From Aliihoeflea sp052435735 (lineage in GTDB: Bacteria > Pseudomonadota > Alphaproteobacteria > Rhizobiales > Rhizobiaceae), in NCBI GenBank assembly GCA_052435735.1, contig JBQVNB010000002.1, positions 1-64,000 of the forward strand: a DNA stretch of 64,000 nt. Reading direction: 5' to 3'. The notes under the pieces are model-generated. The model saw nothing but the letters and a program-made list of their open reading frames with translations, was not told the origin of the DNA and made no database searches. Positions 6,561 to 15,257 of the stretch are shown here, piece by piece. The stretch's first letter is position 1; each line of letters begins with the position of its first letter. Position numbers and translations under genes: made by a program.

Positions 6561-7501
6561 CGCGCCGCCGGATCGACCCGCAGCGGCCGCTCGCCGAGGA
6601 AGCGCGGCGTCTCCTGCAAAATGACCTGGCCGCGATCGCCGCGGGACTTGCCCATGCGCGCGAGCACCGCGACGAAGGCCTTCACGACGCACGCAAGGCG
6701 ATCAAGAAGGCACGCGCGCTGCTCAAGCTCCTTCGCACTGCCGACGAGCCGTTCTACGCCGTTGAAAATGCGCGCCTGCGCGACCTCTCCCGCTCATTCG
6801 CCGACGCTCGCAATGCAGCGTCTCTGGTCGAGGCGGTCGAGCGGCTCCGGGCCGCGTATCCCGATCACGCGAAGGCGCTCATCGCCCTGAAGGCGCGGCT
6901 CGAAATGCGGCGCGACGCGCATGTCATCGATGGCGATGTGCTTGGTGGGCGCATCGAAGAGGGGCTCGAACGCGTCGAGCAAATGCGTCTCGACATGGAT
7001 CGCTGGCAATTGCCGGCCGAACCCGACGCGGCTGCGGCCGTTCTCGCTGCGGGCGTGAAGGCCAATTTGCGACGGGCGCAGCGGGCGCTGAAAAGAGCCG
7101 AGGCGCAGACGCAGGACGAGGATTTTCACGACCTGCGAAAAGCCGTGAAGGCCCATTGGACGCAGCTTGGGCTCCTGCGCGAGCTGTGGCCGCAACGGGT
7201 AAAGAAAAAGCGGGCGCGTCTTGAGGAACTCGGCGAGAGACTGGGCGAGCACAACGACCTCGCTGCACTCGTCCTGCTTTTTCGTTCACGGGAACTTGAT
7301 CTGACCACGTCTCGCTTGAAGCGCCTTCGCAGAATTTCGGCAAAGACCAAGGCAGTTCTCGCACATTCGACCACCAAATCGGCTCGGCGTCTGGTCGGAT
7401 CGCCTCCAAAACACCTCGAATCGGCATTTGTCGAACGACTTCAAGCTGATGGCGAGCTTGCCGCAGCGGCTGACAGCGCTCCTTTTGGGCGCCCCATGTG
7501 A
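6557..7501 (+). CDS. CHAD domain protein
   Basis: The 314-residue, Arg/Lys/His-rich, all-helical protein has two CHAD helical repeats. Conserved histidines occur in EGLHDARKAIKKARALLKLL (about residues 40-60) and in EDFHDLRKAVKAHWTQL (about 190-206), with EHNDLAALV near residue 233. These basic helices bind polyphosphate in studied members. The start codon overlaps the CYTH stop (ATGA). The last 50 residues are poorly conserved in type. The protein is cytoplasmic. It acts presumably with the CYTH partner on polyphosphate or nucleotide triphosphates. Confidence 0.88.
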   Translation: MTRRRIDPQRPLAEEARRLLQNDLAAIAAGLAHAREHRDEGLHDARKAIKKARALLKLLRTADEPFYAVENARLRDLSRSFADARNAASLVEAVERLRAAYPDHAKALIALKARLEMRRDAHVIDGDVLGGRIEEGLERVEQMRLDMDRWQLPAEPDAAAAVLAAGVKANLRRAQRALKRAEAQTQDEDFHDLRKAVKAHWTQLGLLRELWPQRVKKKRARLEELGERLGEHNDLAALVLLFRSRELDLTTSRLKRLRRISAKTKAVLAHSTTKSARRLVGSPPKHLESAFVERLQADGELAAAADSAPFGRPM

Positions 7502-7708
7502 GAAATGCTCTTGCCTCGACTCCAGCTTTGTCACTAAAAGACCGCGGGGATTCAGGGGTCTTCAAGAAGGCATCAGCCCTTTGCCAGACTTCCATGCCGA
7601 TTAACGGACCGTTCAATGACGTTACGTTAGTCTAGCGAAAGGCGAGACTTAGGGTCCGCCCGCTGACCGCGCTTTGCGTGGGAGGTGGCATTTGGGGGTC
7701 ACGTACGA

Positions 7709-8782
7709 ATGCAGCTTTCGGAAATGCCCGAGCCGCTTGCGGCCGATATTGGCGCAAACGTGCTCGCACGGCTGCGCCAGATGCATTTGGAAGCGCTCCC
7801 CAGAAACTATGAAGTCGTCTACGAGGCTCTGAGCGGCGCCAATCCGGCACTGGTGGAAGCGATTGCCGCAATCGGCCAGACACCGGGTCAGGACGCTTTC
7901 GACCGCATGGCCGAGCGGTGCCTTGGCCGCGGGCGCGGCGACAGGATCATCGAGACGGCGCATGCCTCGATGAGCCTCAAGCTCGACGAAATCCTGCTGC
8001 TGCTCCGGAGCGAACGGTCGTCGCGCGAGAAATACGGCGAGATCCTCGACGTGACGTCGCAGGGCCTGCGCGCGCGCAGCACGGTTTCCCAGGACTTTCT
8101 GCAGAAGGTCGCCAACGTCATGTCGAGCGCGACCGATACGGCGCTCGACAGTACACGCCGGGTCGCCTCCACGATGCAGGACAAGTCGAGCGAACTGGAG
8201 GCGGTGAAGGCCGAACTCGAGGAATACAAGAAGCTGTCCGAGACCGACGCGCTGACCGGGCTGGCCAATCGCCGCGCCTTCGACCGCGCGATGGAAGGGA
8301 TTTATGTCGACCGCCGCGAGGCGATGTTCGGCGCGCTCGTCCTGGCCGACATCGACCGGTTCAAGCCGGTCAACGACAAGCACGGTCACCCGATCGGCGA
8401 CCGCATCCTGCAGATCGTCGCCTCGGTCTTCAAGGCCTCCATGTCGACCAACGTGACGGCCGCACGCACCGGCGGCGAGGAATTCGGCGTCATCGTAACC
8501 GGCATGAGCGAAAAGGCGGTCATGGACCTGGCCGAGGAAATCCGCGCAACGGTCGAGCAGACTCCCTTCGTCAACGCCAAGACGGGAACCGACTACGGGC
8601 CGATCACCGTCTCCTTCGGCGTCTGCATGGCCTCCGAAGCCAAGGGGCCGGACGAACTCTACCGCAAGGCCGATCGGGCGCTCTACGCCTCGAAGAATGG
8701 CGGTCGCAACCGCGTCACGACCCATTCCGACCTGAAGGACGGCAAGTTCACCAAGGGCTGGAAGCTCTACAGCTCGAACTGA
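7709..8782 (+). CDS. diguanylate cyclase (GGDEF domain)
   Basis: The 357-residue protein has an N-terminal helical region (about 1-180) with no recognised sensor domain and no membrane segment, followed by a GGDEF domain (about 185-350). The catalytic signature is GGEEF at about residue 255; DADIDRFK-type metal ligands are present (LADIDRFKPVNDKHGH). The position five residues before GGEEF lacks the RxxD inhibitory site, so product inhibition through it is not expected. ATG 7709 has GGGGG ten bases upstream; a frame extension to 7685 is possible. Its stop abuts that of nth, which runs in the opposite direction. Confidence 0.9.
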   Translation: MQLSEMPEPLAADIGANVLARLRQMHLEALPRNYEVVYEALSGANPALVEAIAAIGQTPGQDAFDRMAERCLGRGRGDRIIETAHASMSLKLDEILLLLRSERSSREKYGEILDVTSQGLRARSTVSQDFLQKVANVMSSATDTALDSTRRVASTMQDKSSELEAVKAELEEYKKLSETDALTGLANRRAFDRAMEGIYVDRREAMFGALVLADIDRFKPVNDKHGHPIGDRILQIVASVFKASMSTNVTAARTGGEEFGVIVTGMSEKAVMDLAEEIRATVEQTPFVNAKTGTDYGPITVSFGVCMASEAKGPDELYRKADRALYASKNGGRNRVTTHSDLKDGKFTKGWKLYSSN

Positions 8783-9568
8783 TCAGACGGACGCCTCTTC
8801 CAGCGGCTCGATCGGGACCAGCGGCGCGGGCACGGATGTCGTCTTTTCCGCCGACTTGCAGATATCGGCGATCAGGCAGGCCGGACAGTCCGGCTTTCGT
8901 GCCTTGCACACATAGCGTCCGTGCAGGATCAGCCAGTGATGGGCGTGGCGCATGTATTCGTCCGGAATGATGCGGACGAGAATGTCTTCCACTTCGTCGG
9001 GCGTCTTGCCCGGCGCAAGCCCGATCCGGTTTCCGATCCGCAATATGTGCGTGTCGACCGCCATGGTCGGCTGGCCGAACGCCATGTTGAGCACGACATT
9101 TGCCGTCTTGCGCCCGACGCCCGGCAGCTTCACCAGTTCGTCGCGGTCGCCCGGCACCTCCCCGCCATGCTCGCGGATCAGCGCCTCCGAGAGCGCGATG
9201 ACGTTCTTCGCCTTGTTGCGCCACAGCCCTATCGTCTTGATATGTTCGCCGACCTTCGCCTCACCGAGCGCCAGCATCTTTTGCGGCGTTTCCGCGATGG
9301 CGAAAAGCGCCCGCGTCGCCTTGTTGACGCCGGCATCCGTCGCCTGCGCCGAAAGCACGACCGCGACCAGCAGCGTGAACGCATTGACGTGCTCCAGTTC
9401 GCCCTGCGGCTCGGGCCGCTGGACATGGAAGCGGCGGAAAATCTCGGAGATCTCCGCCCGCGTGTAGCGCGTGCGCCGGGCAGGCGTCTTCGCCTTGCGT
9501 TTCGCAGCGTCGCGCAGATTTGAACGGGCGGCCGCCGGAACGGCGTTTTTCGTCTTGGGCTTTTCCAT
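8783..9568 (-). CDS. nth: endonuclease III
   Basis: This is a DNA glycosylase/AP lyase that removes oxidised pyrimidines in base excision repair. The 261-residue protein has a short basic N-terminal extension (about 40 residues, Lys/Arg/Ala-rich), then the HhH-GPD domain with LPGVGRKTANVVL containing the catalytic lysine, and VDTHILRI with the catalytic aspartate. The C-terminal [4Fe-4S] ligands follow the C-x6-C-x2-C-x5-C spacing (VCKARKPDCPACLIADIC). ATG 9568 was preferred over a much longer upstream frame that would run into the divergent DUF2244 gene. Confidence 0.95.
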   Translation of the reverse strand: MEKPKTKNAVPAAARSNLRDAAKRKAKTPARRTRYTRAEISEIFRRFHVQRPEPQGELEHVNAFTLLVAVVLSAQATDAGVNKATRALFAIAETPQKMLALGEAKVGEHIKTIGLWRNKAKNVIALSEALIREHGGEVPGDRDELVKLPGVGRKTANVVLNMAFGQPTMAVDTHILRIGNRIGLAPGKTPDEVEDILVRIIPDEYMRHAHHWLILHGRYVCKARKPDCPACLIADICKSAEKTTSVPAPLVPIEPLEEASV

Positions 9569-9590
9569 GCGGCTTCTATAGATTTGAGGG

Positions 9591-10076
9591 ATGGCCGACA
9601 CAAATGCCGAAGACGCGCCGATCTTCAAGGCGCTTTTGACGCCGCACCGCTCGCTCGGGCGCACGGGCTTCTTCGTCCTGATGGGCCTGCTCGTCGCCAT
9701 CTGGATCGGCATGGGCGGGATGTTTCTGTCGATGGGCGCCTGGCCGGTCTTCGGTTTCTTCGGCCTCGACGTCCTGCTGATCTATCTCGCTTTCCGCGCC
9801 AGCTACCGCTCCGGCCGTGCCCGCGAGGAGGTCGCCGTCTCGCGCACCCGCCTCGACATCCGCAAGGTCGCGCCGTCCGGCCGCGCGGAAGCGCACGCGT
9901 TCAACCCGTTCTGGACCAAATTCCGCATCGCCCGCCACGACGAGATCGGGATCACCGACATGACGGTGGAAGGCGAAGGCCGGCGCGTGGCCATCGGCGC
10001 GTTCCTCAACCCCGACGACCGCGAGAGCTTTGCGGCGGCATTCGGCCAGGCGCTGGCGACGGCGAAGATGCGGTAG
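9591..10076 (+). CDS. DUF2244 domain membrane protein
   Basis: The 161-residue protein has two adjacent transmembrane helices (about residues 26-44 and 47-65) followed by a soluble domain ending in NPDDRESFAAAFGQAL, the layout of DUF2244 proteins. The family is widespread in alphaproteobacteria, frequently near cytochrome oxidase or nth genes, and has no established function. It is divergent from nth with only 22 bp between start codons, so the two promoters must overlap the neighbouring coding regions. Confidence 0.85.
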   Translation: MADTNAEDAPIFKALLTPHRSLGRTGFFVLMGLLVAIWIGMGGMFLSMGAWPVFGFFGLDVLLIYLAFRASYRSGRAREEVAVSRTRLDIRKVAPSGRAEAHAFNPFWTKFRIARHDEIGITDMTVEGEGRRVAIGAFLNPDDRESFAAAFGQALATAKMR

Positions 10077-10097
10077 AGCTGCGAGACGTTGCGATAA

Positions 10098-10113
10098 ATA
10101 CAAAAACTTGTAT
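10098..10113. promoter_or_regulatory. inverted repeat, candidate toxin-antitoxin operator
   Basis: ATACAA (10098-10103), four bases, then its complement TTGTAT (10108-10113) lies 11 bp before the toxin gene and overlaps the likely -10 region (TATATTGT). Autorepression by the HTH antitoxin, alone or with the toxin, is the usual arrangement; its assignment here is inference. Confidence 0.55.
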
Positions 10114-10124
10114 ATTGTGCGTGC

Positions 10125-10466
10125 ATGACTCCACGCGCGAGAACCGTCACATTCATTGGAAGCGCGCTCGACGATTTGAGAGCGTTTCCGTCGACAGTAC
10201 GGCGCGATGCAGGCTACCAATTGGACAGGGTGCAGCAGGGTCTTGACCCCATCGACTGGAAGCTGATGACGACGATCGGCCGAGGCGTAGGCGAGATTCG
10301 TCTCAGGGATGAAGCCGGTGCGTTCCGGATCGTCTACGTCGCAAAGCTTCAGGGTTCCGTTTTCGTCCTGCATTGTTTCCAGAAGAAGTCACAAGCTACC
10401 GACAAGCCGGACATCGATCTTGCAACGAAGCGGTATCGAGACCTCCTGAAGGAGATTGAGCGATGA
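10125..10466 (+). CDS. RelE/HigB-like toxin (phage Gp49-like, DUF891 type)
   Basis: The 113-residue basic protein matches the Gp49-like/HigB toxin group, with RRDAGYQLDRVQQGLDP, a central GVGEIRLRDEAGAFRIVYVA and VFVLHCFQKKSQ, followed by a C-terminal helical tail. These are ribosome-dependent mRNA interferases. The toxin precedes the antitoxin, as is usual in higBA-type operons, and the start of the antitoxin overlaps the toxin stop by four bases. An AT-rich promoter with an inverted repeat lies immediately upstream. Confidence 0.85.
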   Translation: MTPRARTVTFIGSALDDLRAFPSTVRRDAGYQLDRVQQGLDPIDWKLMTTIGRGVGEIRLRDEAGAFRIVYVAKLQGSVFVLHCFQKKSQATDKPDIDLATKRYRDLLKEIER

Positions 10467-10744
10467 CGAAGGAAAGCTTCACAAGCGTTTGGGACGCGAT
10501 CGAGGACACGCCGGTCGAGGCCGAGAACATGAAGCTGCGCTCGGCGCTGATGATGTCCCTCGAGCAGCATATCCGAGCGGAAGGTTGGACGCAGGCCGAG
10601 GCTGGACAACGCCTGGGTGTCACGCAGCCGCGCATTTCCGATCTGCTCCGCGGCAAGGTTGGCCTGTTCGGACTGGACACGCTCGTCAACATGGCGGTGG
10701 CCGCGGGCCTGCACGTCGAATTGAGGATCGAGAAGGCAGCCTGA
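10463..10744 (+). CDS. XRE-type HTH antitoxin partner
   Basis: The 93-residue protein has a central XRE-like helix-turn-helix (about residues 34-85) with AEAGQRLGVTQPRISDLLRGK and the typical C-terminal FGLDTLVNMAVAAGLHVEL of the HigA2/Gp49-partner antitoxins. It should neutralise the preceding toxin and repress the operon through the repeat at 10098-10113. The ATGA overlap with the toxin gene gives translational coupling. GGAG lies about ten bases before the start. Confidence 0.88.
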   Translation: MTKESFTSVWDAIEDTPVEAENMKLRSALMMSLEQHIRAEGWTQAEAGQRLGVTQPRISDLLRGKVGLFGLDTLVNMAVAAGLHVELRIEKAA

Positions 10745-10815
10745 GCGACCGTCAAGAATCGGGTGGCGGCGACCCTTCCGGCGCGCGATATTCGCGGCAT
10801 CAGGAGATCATCGCC

Positions 10816-11694
10816 ATGAATGCCCACAGCGCCGTGCTTCAAAAGGACATCACGCCGGAAGGCTCCGACTACGATACCGTCCGGCGCGTCATCGAGAAGA
10901 TCAGCCTCGATTTCCGCGACCAGCCCTCGCTCCATGAATTGGCGGCCGAGGTCGGCGAGACGCCGATGGGGCTGCAGAAGCTCTTCACCCGCTGGGCCGG
11001 CCTGTCGCCCAAGGCCTTCCTGCAGGCCGTCACGCTCAATCACGCCCGCCGCCTGCTCGACGAGGGCCTGCCGCTGCTCGAAGCCTCGATGGAGGTCGGA
11101 ATGTCTGGTCCCGGCCGCCTGCACGATCTCTTCGTCACCCATGAGGCGATGTCGCCGGGCGACTACAAGACGCGCGGCGCGGGCCTGACGATCCGCTACG
11201 GCTGGCACCTCTCGCCCTTCGGCGTGGCGCTGGTCATGGTCACAGATCGCGGCCTTGCCGGTCTTTCGTTCAACGATGCCGGCGGCGAGCGCGAGGCGTT
11301 CGCCGACATGTCGAGCCGCTGGCCGAACGCAGCCTATGTCGAGGACATGAGCGCGACCGCGCCCTATGCCGCCCGCATCTTCGATCCGGCCCGCTGGCGC
11401 GAGGAGGAGCCGCTGCGCGTCGTCCTCATCGGCACCGATTTTCAGGTTCGCGTCTGGCAGGCACTGTTGAAAATCCCGATGCACAAGGCGAAGACCTATT
11501 CAGCCATCGCCGGCGAGATAGGTGCGCCGAAGGCGAGCCGCGCGGTGGGTGCGGCGATCGGTGCCAATCCGGTCTCCTTCGTGGTGCCGTGTCACCGCGC
11601 GCTCGGCAAGTCCGGTGCGCTGACGGGCTATCACTGGGGCCTGACGCGCAAGCGCGCGATCCTCGGCTGGGAGGCCGGGCAGGTGTCGACCTAG
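10816..11694 (+). CDS. Ada-like protein: AraC HTH fused to O6-alkylguanine-DNA alkyltransferase
   Basis: The 292-residue protein has an AraC-type HTH (about residues 20-115; SPKAFLQAVTLNHARRLL, MSPGDYKTRGAG), then the methyltransferase N-terminal RNase H-like part and the catalytic domain. The active-site motif VPCHR has its Cys at about residue 259. It repairs O6-methylguanine by self-methylation. Unlike E. coli Ada, it lacks the N-terminal zinc Ada domain that senses methylphosphotriesters, so methylation-dependent activation through that domain is absent. CAGGAG precedes ATG 10816. No alkB or alkA gene follows. Confidence 0.9.
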   Translation: MNAHSAVLQKDITPEGSDYDTVRRVIEKISLDFRDQPSLHELAAEVGETPMGLQKLFTRWAGLSPKAFLQAVTLNHARRLLDEGLPLLEASMEVGMSGPGRLHDLFVTHEAMSPGDYKTRGAGLTIRYGWHLSPFGVALVMVTDRGLAGLSFNDAGGEREAFADMSSRWPNAAYVEDMSATAPYAARIFDPARWREEEPLRVVLIGTDFQVRVWQALLKIPMHKAKTYSAIAGEIGAPKASRAVGAAIGANPVSFVVPCHRALGKSGALTGYHWGLTRKRAILGWEAGQVST

Positions 11695-11738
11695 CATCGG
11701 ACCGAAAAGTGGCCCCCGATTTTCGGCAGTTCCGATGC
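11694..11738. repeat. rhizobial intergenic palindromic repeat
   Basis: GCATCGGA (11694-11701) and its complement (11731-11738) enclose an inner imperfect pair CCGAAAA/TTTTCGG. The element begins at the last base of the preceding stop codon. Sequences of this form are dispersed in many Hyphomicrobiales genomes. The remainder to 11826 has no further feature except a possible promoter region. Confidence 0.6.
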
Positions 11739-11826
11739 GCGCCAAGAATGACGATTTTGCTGCCCCTTGCAGCGAAAATCGACTAGAGGCGTTTCGCGAA
11801 GGGACATTGCGGAGGCCTCAAATTCC

Positions 11827-12723
11827 ATGATCACGGTGATCGGCTCGATCAATCTCGACCTCGTTGCCAATGTCGGCCTCTTGCCACGCCCCGGCGAGAC
11901 GGTTCCCGGCGACGGCTTCAAGACTTCGCCCGGCGGCAAGGGCGCCAATCAGGCGCTGGCCGTCAAGCGCGCCGGCGGCGAGGTCCGCATGGTCGGCGCG
12001 GTCGGGCAGGATGCCTTTGCCGACGAGGCGCTGGCGTGCCTGCGCGAGGGGCTGGTCGACCTGTCGGGCGTACGCGAATCCCATTCCACCACCGGCACGG
12101 CGACGATCCTCGTCGCCAAGGATGGGGAGAACATGATCGCGGTGGTGCCCGGTGCCAATGGCTCGCTTGTTCCCGGCGACATCAAGAACGTGCATCTGGA
12201 AAAGGGCGATTGGCTGCTCCTCCAGCACGAAATCCCGATGCGCACCGTCAAGGCTGCGCTGGAGGAGGCCAAGCGCGTCGGCGCGACCTCGATCCTCAAC
12301 ACGGCGCCATTCCGGCCCGAGGCGGCCGAGTTCCTGCAAATCGCCGACTACGTCGTCGCCAACGAGACCGAATTCGACGCCTATGCCGAACTCAGGGGCA
12401 TTGGTGCCTCCGACCGCCGCGCGGCGATGCGCGAAATGGCCGACAAGACCGGCACGACCATCGTCGTCACGCTTGGCGCAGCCGGCGTCATGGCAGCCGT
12501 CCAGGGCGGCATGCTGGAAGCGCAGGGACTGAAGATCGAGCCGGTCGACACGGTGGGCGCAGGCGACACCTTCTGCGGTTACCTCGCCGCTTCGCTTGCC
12601 GAGGGCATGAAGTTGGAGGATGCGCTGCGCCGTGCTGCCGTCGCCGGTTCGCTTGCCTGCCTGAAACCCGGCGCCCAATCCGCGATCCCGCAGGCGAAGG
12701 ATGTCCAGGAGGCGATGGGCTAG
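11827..12723 (+). CDS. rbsK: ribokinase
   Basis: It phosphorylates D-ribose to ribose 5-phosphate with ATP. The 298-residue PfkB-family protein has the N-terminal GSINLDLVANV, the sugar-binding GGKGANQALA (about residues 38-47) and the PfkB signature 2 DTVGAGDTFCGYL, with the catalytic aspartate within GAGD. The ATG at 11827 matches the family start; a frame extension to 11767 is unlikely. No ribose transporter lies beside it, so it is probably a salvage enzyme here. Some RbsK-like proteins use other sugars, so the substrate is inferred. Confidence 0.88.
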   Translation: MITVIGSINLDLVANVGLLPRPGETVPGDGFKTSPGGKGANQALAVKRAGGEVRMVGAVGQDAFADEALACLREGLVDLSGVRESHSTTGTATILVAKDGENMIAVVPGANGSLVPGDIKNVHLEKGDWLLLQHEIPMRTVKAALEEAKRVGATSILNTAPFRPEAAEFLQIADYVVANETEFDAYAELRGIGASDRRAAMREMADKTGTTIVVTLGAAGVMAAVQGGMLEAQGLKIEPVDTVGAGDTFCGYLAASLAEGMKLEDALRRAAVAGSLACLKPGAQSAIPQAKDVQEAMG

Positions 12724-12733
12724 CGCTCGGGGC

Positions 12734-12753
12734 CGGGCTTTGTTAGAAGCCCG
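12734..12753 (+). other. hairpin between rbsK and prfC
   Basis: CGGGCTT (12734-12740) pairs with AAGCCCG (12747-12753) over a six-base loop. No T-run follows. It ends 21 bp before the prfC start and could attenuate read-through or stabilise rbsK mRNA. Confidence 0.35.
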
Positions 12754-12774
12754 ACAACGAACCGGATTCCTGAC

Positions 12775-14361
12775 ATGGCCGAGAAAATCGAAGAGGCGGT
12801 AGCGCGCCGCCGTACGTTTGCCATCATCGCGCACCCTGACGCGGGCAAGACGACGCTGACCGAAAAGCTCCTGCTTTTCGGTGGTGCGATTCAGCTCGCC
12901 GGTGAGGTCAAGGCGAAGAAGGACAAGATCCAGACCCGCTCGGACTGGATGAAGATCGAGCGTGAGCGCGGCATTTCGGTCGTCACTTCGGTGATGACGT
13001 TCGAATATGGCGACCACGTCTTCAACCTTCTCGACACGCCCGGCCATGAAGACTTCGCCGACGACACCTATCGCACTTTGTCCGCGGTCGACAGCGCCGT
13101 CATGGTCATCGACGCGGCCAAGGGCATCGAGCCGCGGACCTTGAAGCTTTTCGAAGTTTGCCGCCTGCGCGACATTCCAATCGTCACCTTCGTCAACAAG
13201 ATGGACCGCGAGGCGCGCGATACGTTCGAGATTCTCGACGAGATCGAGGAAAAGCTGGCGCTCGACACTGCGCCGATCACCTGGCCGATCGGCAAGGGCA
13301 AGAACTTCGCCGGGACCTATCACCTTGCCGACAACGCCGTGCGTCATGGCGATGCCGATATGGAATGGTCGAAGGTCAATGGCCCCGATTCCAACCGCGT
13401 CGCCGGCAAGCTGCCGGAAAACGAGCGCGAGGCGTTCATCGAGGAACTAGACCTTGCCCGCGAGGCGTGCCGGCCGTTCGACGAAAACGCGTTCCGGGAA
13501 GGGCACCTCACACCGGTCTTCTTCGGCTCGGCGCTGCGCAACTTCGGCGTGCGCGACCTGATCGAGGCGCTCGGTGACTGGGCGCCTCCGCCGCGCGCGC
13601 AAGAGGCGGATTCCCGTCGTGTCGATGCGACCGAGCCGAAGATGACCTCGTTCGTCTTCAAGATCCAGGCGAACATGGACCCGAACCACCGCGATCGCAT
13701 CGCGTTCGTTCGTGTGTGCTCGGGCACGCTGGAGCGAGGCATGAAGGCCAAGCTCGTGCGTACCGGCAAGCAGATGAGCCTCTCGGCCCCGCAATTCTTC
13801 TTTGCCAAGAGCCGTATCACCGCCGACGAGGCCTTCGCCGGCGACGTGGTCGGCATCCCCAACCACGGCACGCTGCGCATCGGCGACACGCTGACCGAGG
13901 GCGAGGAAATCCTCTTCCGCGGCGTCCCGAACTTCGCGCCCGAAATCCTGCGCCGCGTTCGCCTCGGCGATCCGATGAAGGCCAAGAAGCTGAAAGAGGC
14001 CCTCCAGCAGATGGCCGAAGAGGGTGTCGTGCAACTCTTCCTGCCGGAGGACGGCTCGCCCGCCATCGTCGGCGTGGTCGGCGCACTGCAGCTCGACGTC
14101 CTCAAGGAGCGCCTGTCGGCCGAATATTCGCTGCCCGTCGATTTCGAGATCGCCCGCTTTTCGGTCTGCCGCTGGATTGCGGCGGAGAAGGCGGAGCTGC
14201 AAAGGTTTATTGACGCGCATAAGGGCGACATCGCCCGCGATCTCGACGGAGACCCCGTCTTCCTCGCGCAACACGCCTTCGGCCTCAACTACGAGGCGGA
14301 CCGCTGGAAGCAGGTCACGTTCGCGGCGATCAAGGACTATCAGGTTCGCGACGCGGCCTGA
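12775..14361 (+). CDS. prfC: peptide chain release factor 3
   Basis: RF3 is a GTPase that recycles RF1 and RF2 from the ribosome after peptide release. The 528-residue length is standard. G-domain motifs are visible: AHPDAGKTTLTEKLL (G1), DTPGHEDFADDTYRTL (G3), NKMDR (G4). RF3-specific C-terminal sequence includes GVVGALQLDVLKERL and ARFSVCRWIA. It starts 51 bp after rbsK and is followed by 167 bp without a gene. Confidence 0.96.
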   Translation: MAEKIEEAVARRRTFAIIAHPDAGKTTLTEKLLLFGGAIQLAGEVKAKKDKIQTRSDWMKIERERGISVVTSVMTFEYGDHVFNLLDTPGHEDFADDTYRTLSAVDSAVMVIDAAKGIEPRTLKLFEVCRLRDIPIVTFVNKMDREARDTFEILDEIEEKLALDTAPITWPIGKGKNFAGTYHLADNAVRHGDADMEWSKVNGPDSNRVAGKLPENEREAFIEELDLAREACRPFDENAFREGHLTPVFFGSALRNFGVRDLIEALGDWAPPPRAQEADSRRVDATEPKMTSFVFKIQANMDPNHRDRIAFVRVCSGTLERGMKAKLVRTGKQMSLSAPQFFFAKSRITADEAFAGDVVGIPNHGTLRIGDTLTEGEEILFRGVPNFAPEILRRVRLGDPMKAKKLKEALQQMAEEGVVQLFLPEDGSPAIVGVVGALQLDVLKERLSAEYSLPVDFEIARFSVCRWIAAEKAELQRFIDAHKGDIARDLDGDPVFLAQHAFGLNYEADRWKQVTFAAIKDYQVRDAA

Positions 14362-14528
14362 TCGGCCGCCTGGAAATGATTTTCCAACTCTCAGCCGGTT
14401 TAGCGCGCCTCGTCGCGCCAAGCCGCTTTCGCGCAGCCGGATTTTGCTCGCTTGGCTCCGCCGTTGCGCTAGGATGTCGCCAACGCCATATGGCTTTTGA
14501 ACGACAATCCGCGAAGGGAGAGACGACC

Positions 14529-15188
14529 ATGAGCTTGCGCATCAACCAGACCGCGCCCGACTTCACCGCAGACACCACCAAGGGCCAGATCAACTTCCAC
14601 GAGTGGATCGGCGACGGCTGGGCCGTCCTCTTCTCGCACCCGAAGAACTTCACGCCGGTCTGCACGACCGAACTCGGCACCATGGCCGGCATTGCGCCGG
14701 AGTTCGACAAGCGCGGCGTCAAGATCATCGGCATCTCGGTCGATCCTGTCGCCGACCACGGCAAGTGGAAGGAAGACATCAAGATCGCGACCGGCCATTC
14801 GGTCGACTATCCGCTGATCGGCGACAAGGATCTGAAGGTCGCCAAGCTCTACGACATGCTGCCGGACGATGCCGGCTCGTCGTCCGAAGGCCGCACGCCC
14901 GCCGACAACGCGACCGTCCGCTCGGTCTACGTCATCGGCCCGGACAAGAAGATCAAGCTGATCCTCACCTACCCGATGACGACCGGCCGCAACTTCGACG
15001 AGATCCTGCGCGCGATCGACTCCATGCAGTTGACCGCCAAGCACCAGGTCGCGACGCCGGCCAACTGGAAGCAGGGCGAAGACGTCATCATCACCGCCGC
15101 CGTCTCCAACGAAGACGCTAAGGCCCGCTTCGGCGACTACGAGACCGTGCTGCCCTATCTGCGCAAGACGAAGCAGCCCGGTGCCTGA
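14529..15188 (+). CDS. 1-Cys peroxiredoxin (Prx6 type)
   Basis: The 219-residue thiol peroxidase has the peroxidatic cysteine in FTPVCTTELG (Cys45) and the long C-terminal arm of Prx6-type enzymes, with no resolving cysteine at the expected 2-Cys position. It reduces hydrogen and organic peroxides in the cytoplasm. GAAGGGAGA just before ATG 14529 fixes the start although an open frame reaches 14376. A strong intrinsic terminator follows at 15209-15237, so it is monocistronic. Confidence 0.93.
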   Translation: MSLRINQTAPDFTADTTKGQINFHEWIGDGWAVLFSHPKNFTPVCTTELGTMAGIAPEFDKRGVKIIGISVDPVADHGKWKEDIKIATGHSVDYPLIGDKDLKVAKLYDMLPDDAGSSSEGRTPADNATVRSVYVIGPDKKIKLILTYPMTTGRNFDEILRAIDSMQLTAKHQVATPANWKQGEDVIITAAVSNEDAKARFGDYETVLPYLRKTKQPGA

Positions 15189-15208
15189 GCCACATCCTTG
15201 AGTATTTG

Positions 15209-15237
15209 AAAGGCCGGCAGCGATGCCGGCCTTTTTT
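15209..15237 (+). terminator. intrinsic terminator after the peroxiredoxin gene
   Basis: AAAGGCCGGCA (15209-15219) pairs with TGCCGGCCTTT (15224-15234) over a GCGA loop, and the T-run extends to 15237. Confidence 0.9.
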
Positions 15238-15257
15238 GTCGCCGCACGTCAATAATA

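Noticed and set aside
11818..13347. Minus-strand frame of 509 codons
   Set aside because: Shadow of rbsK and prfC.
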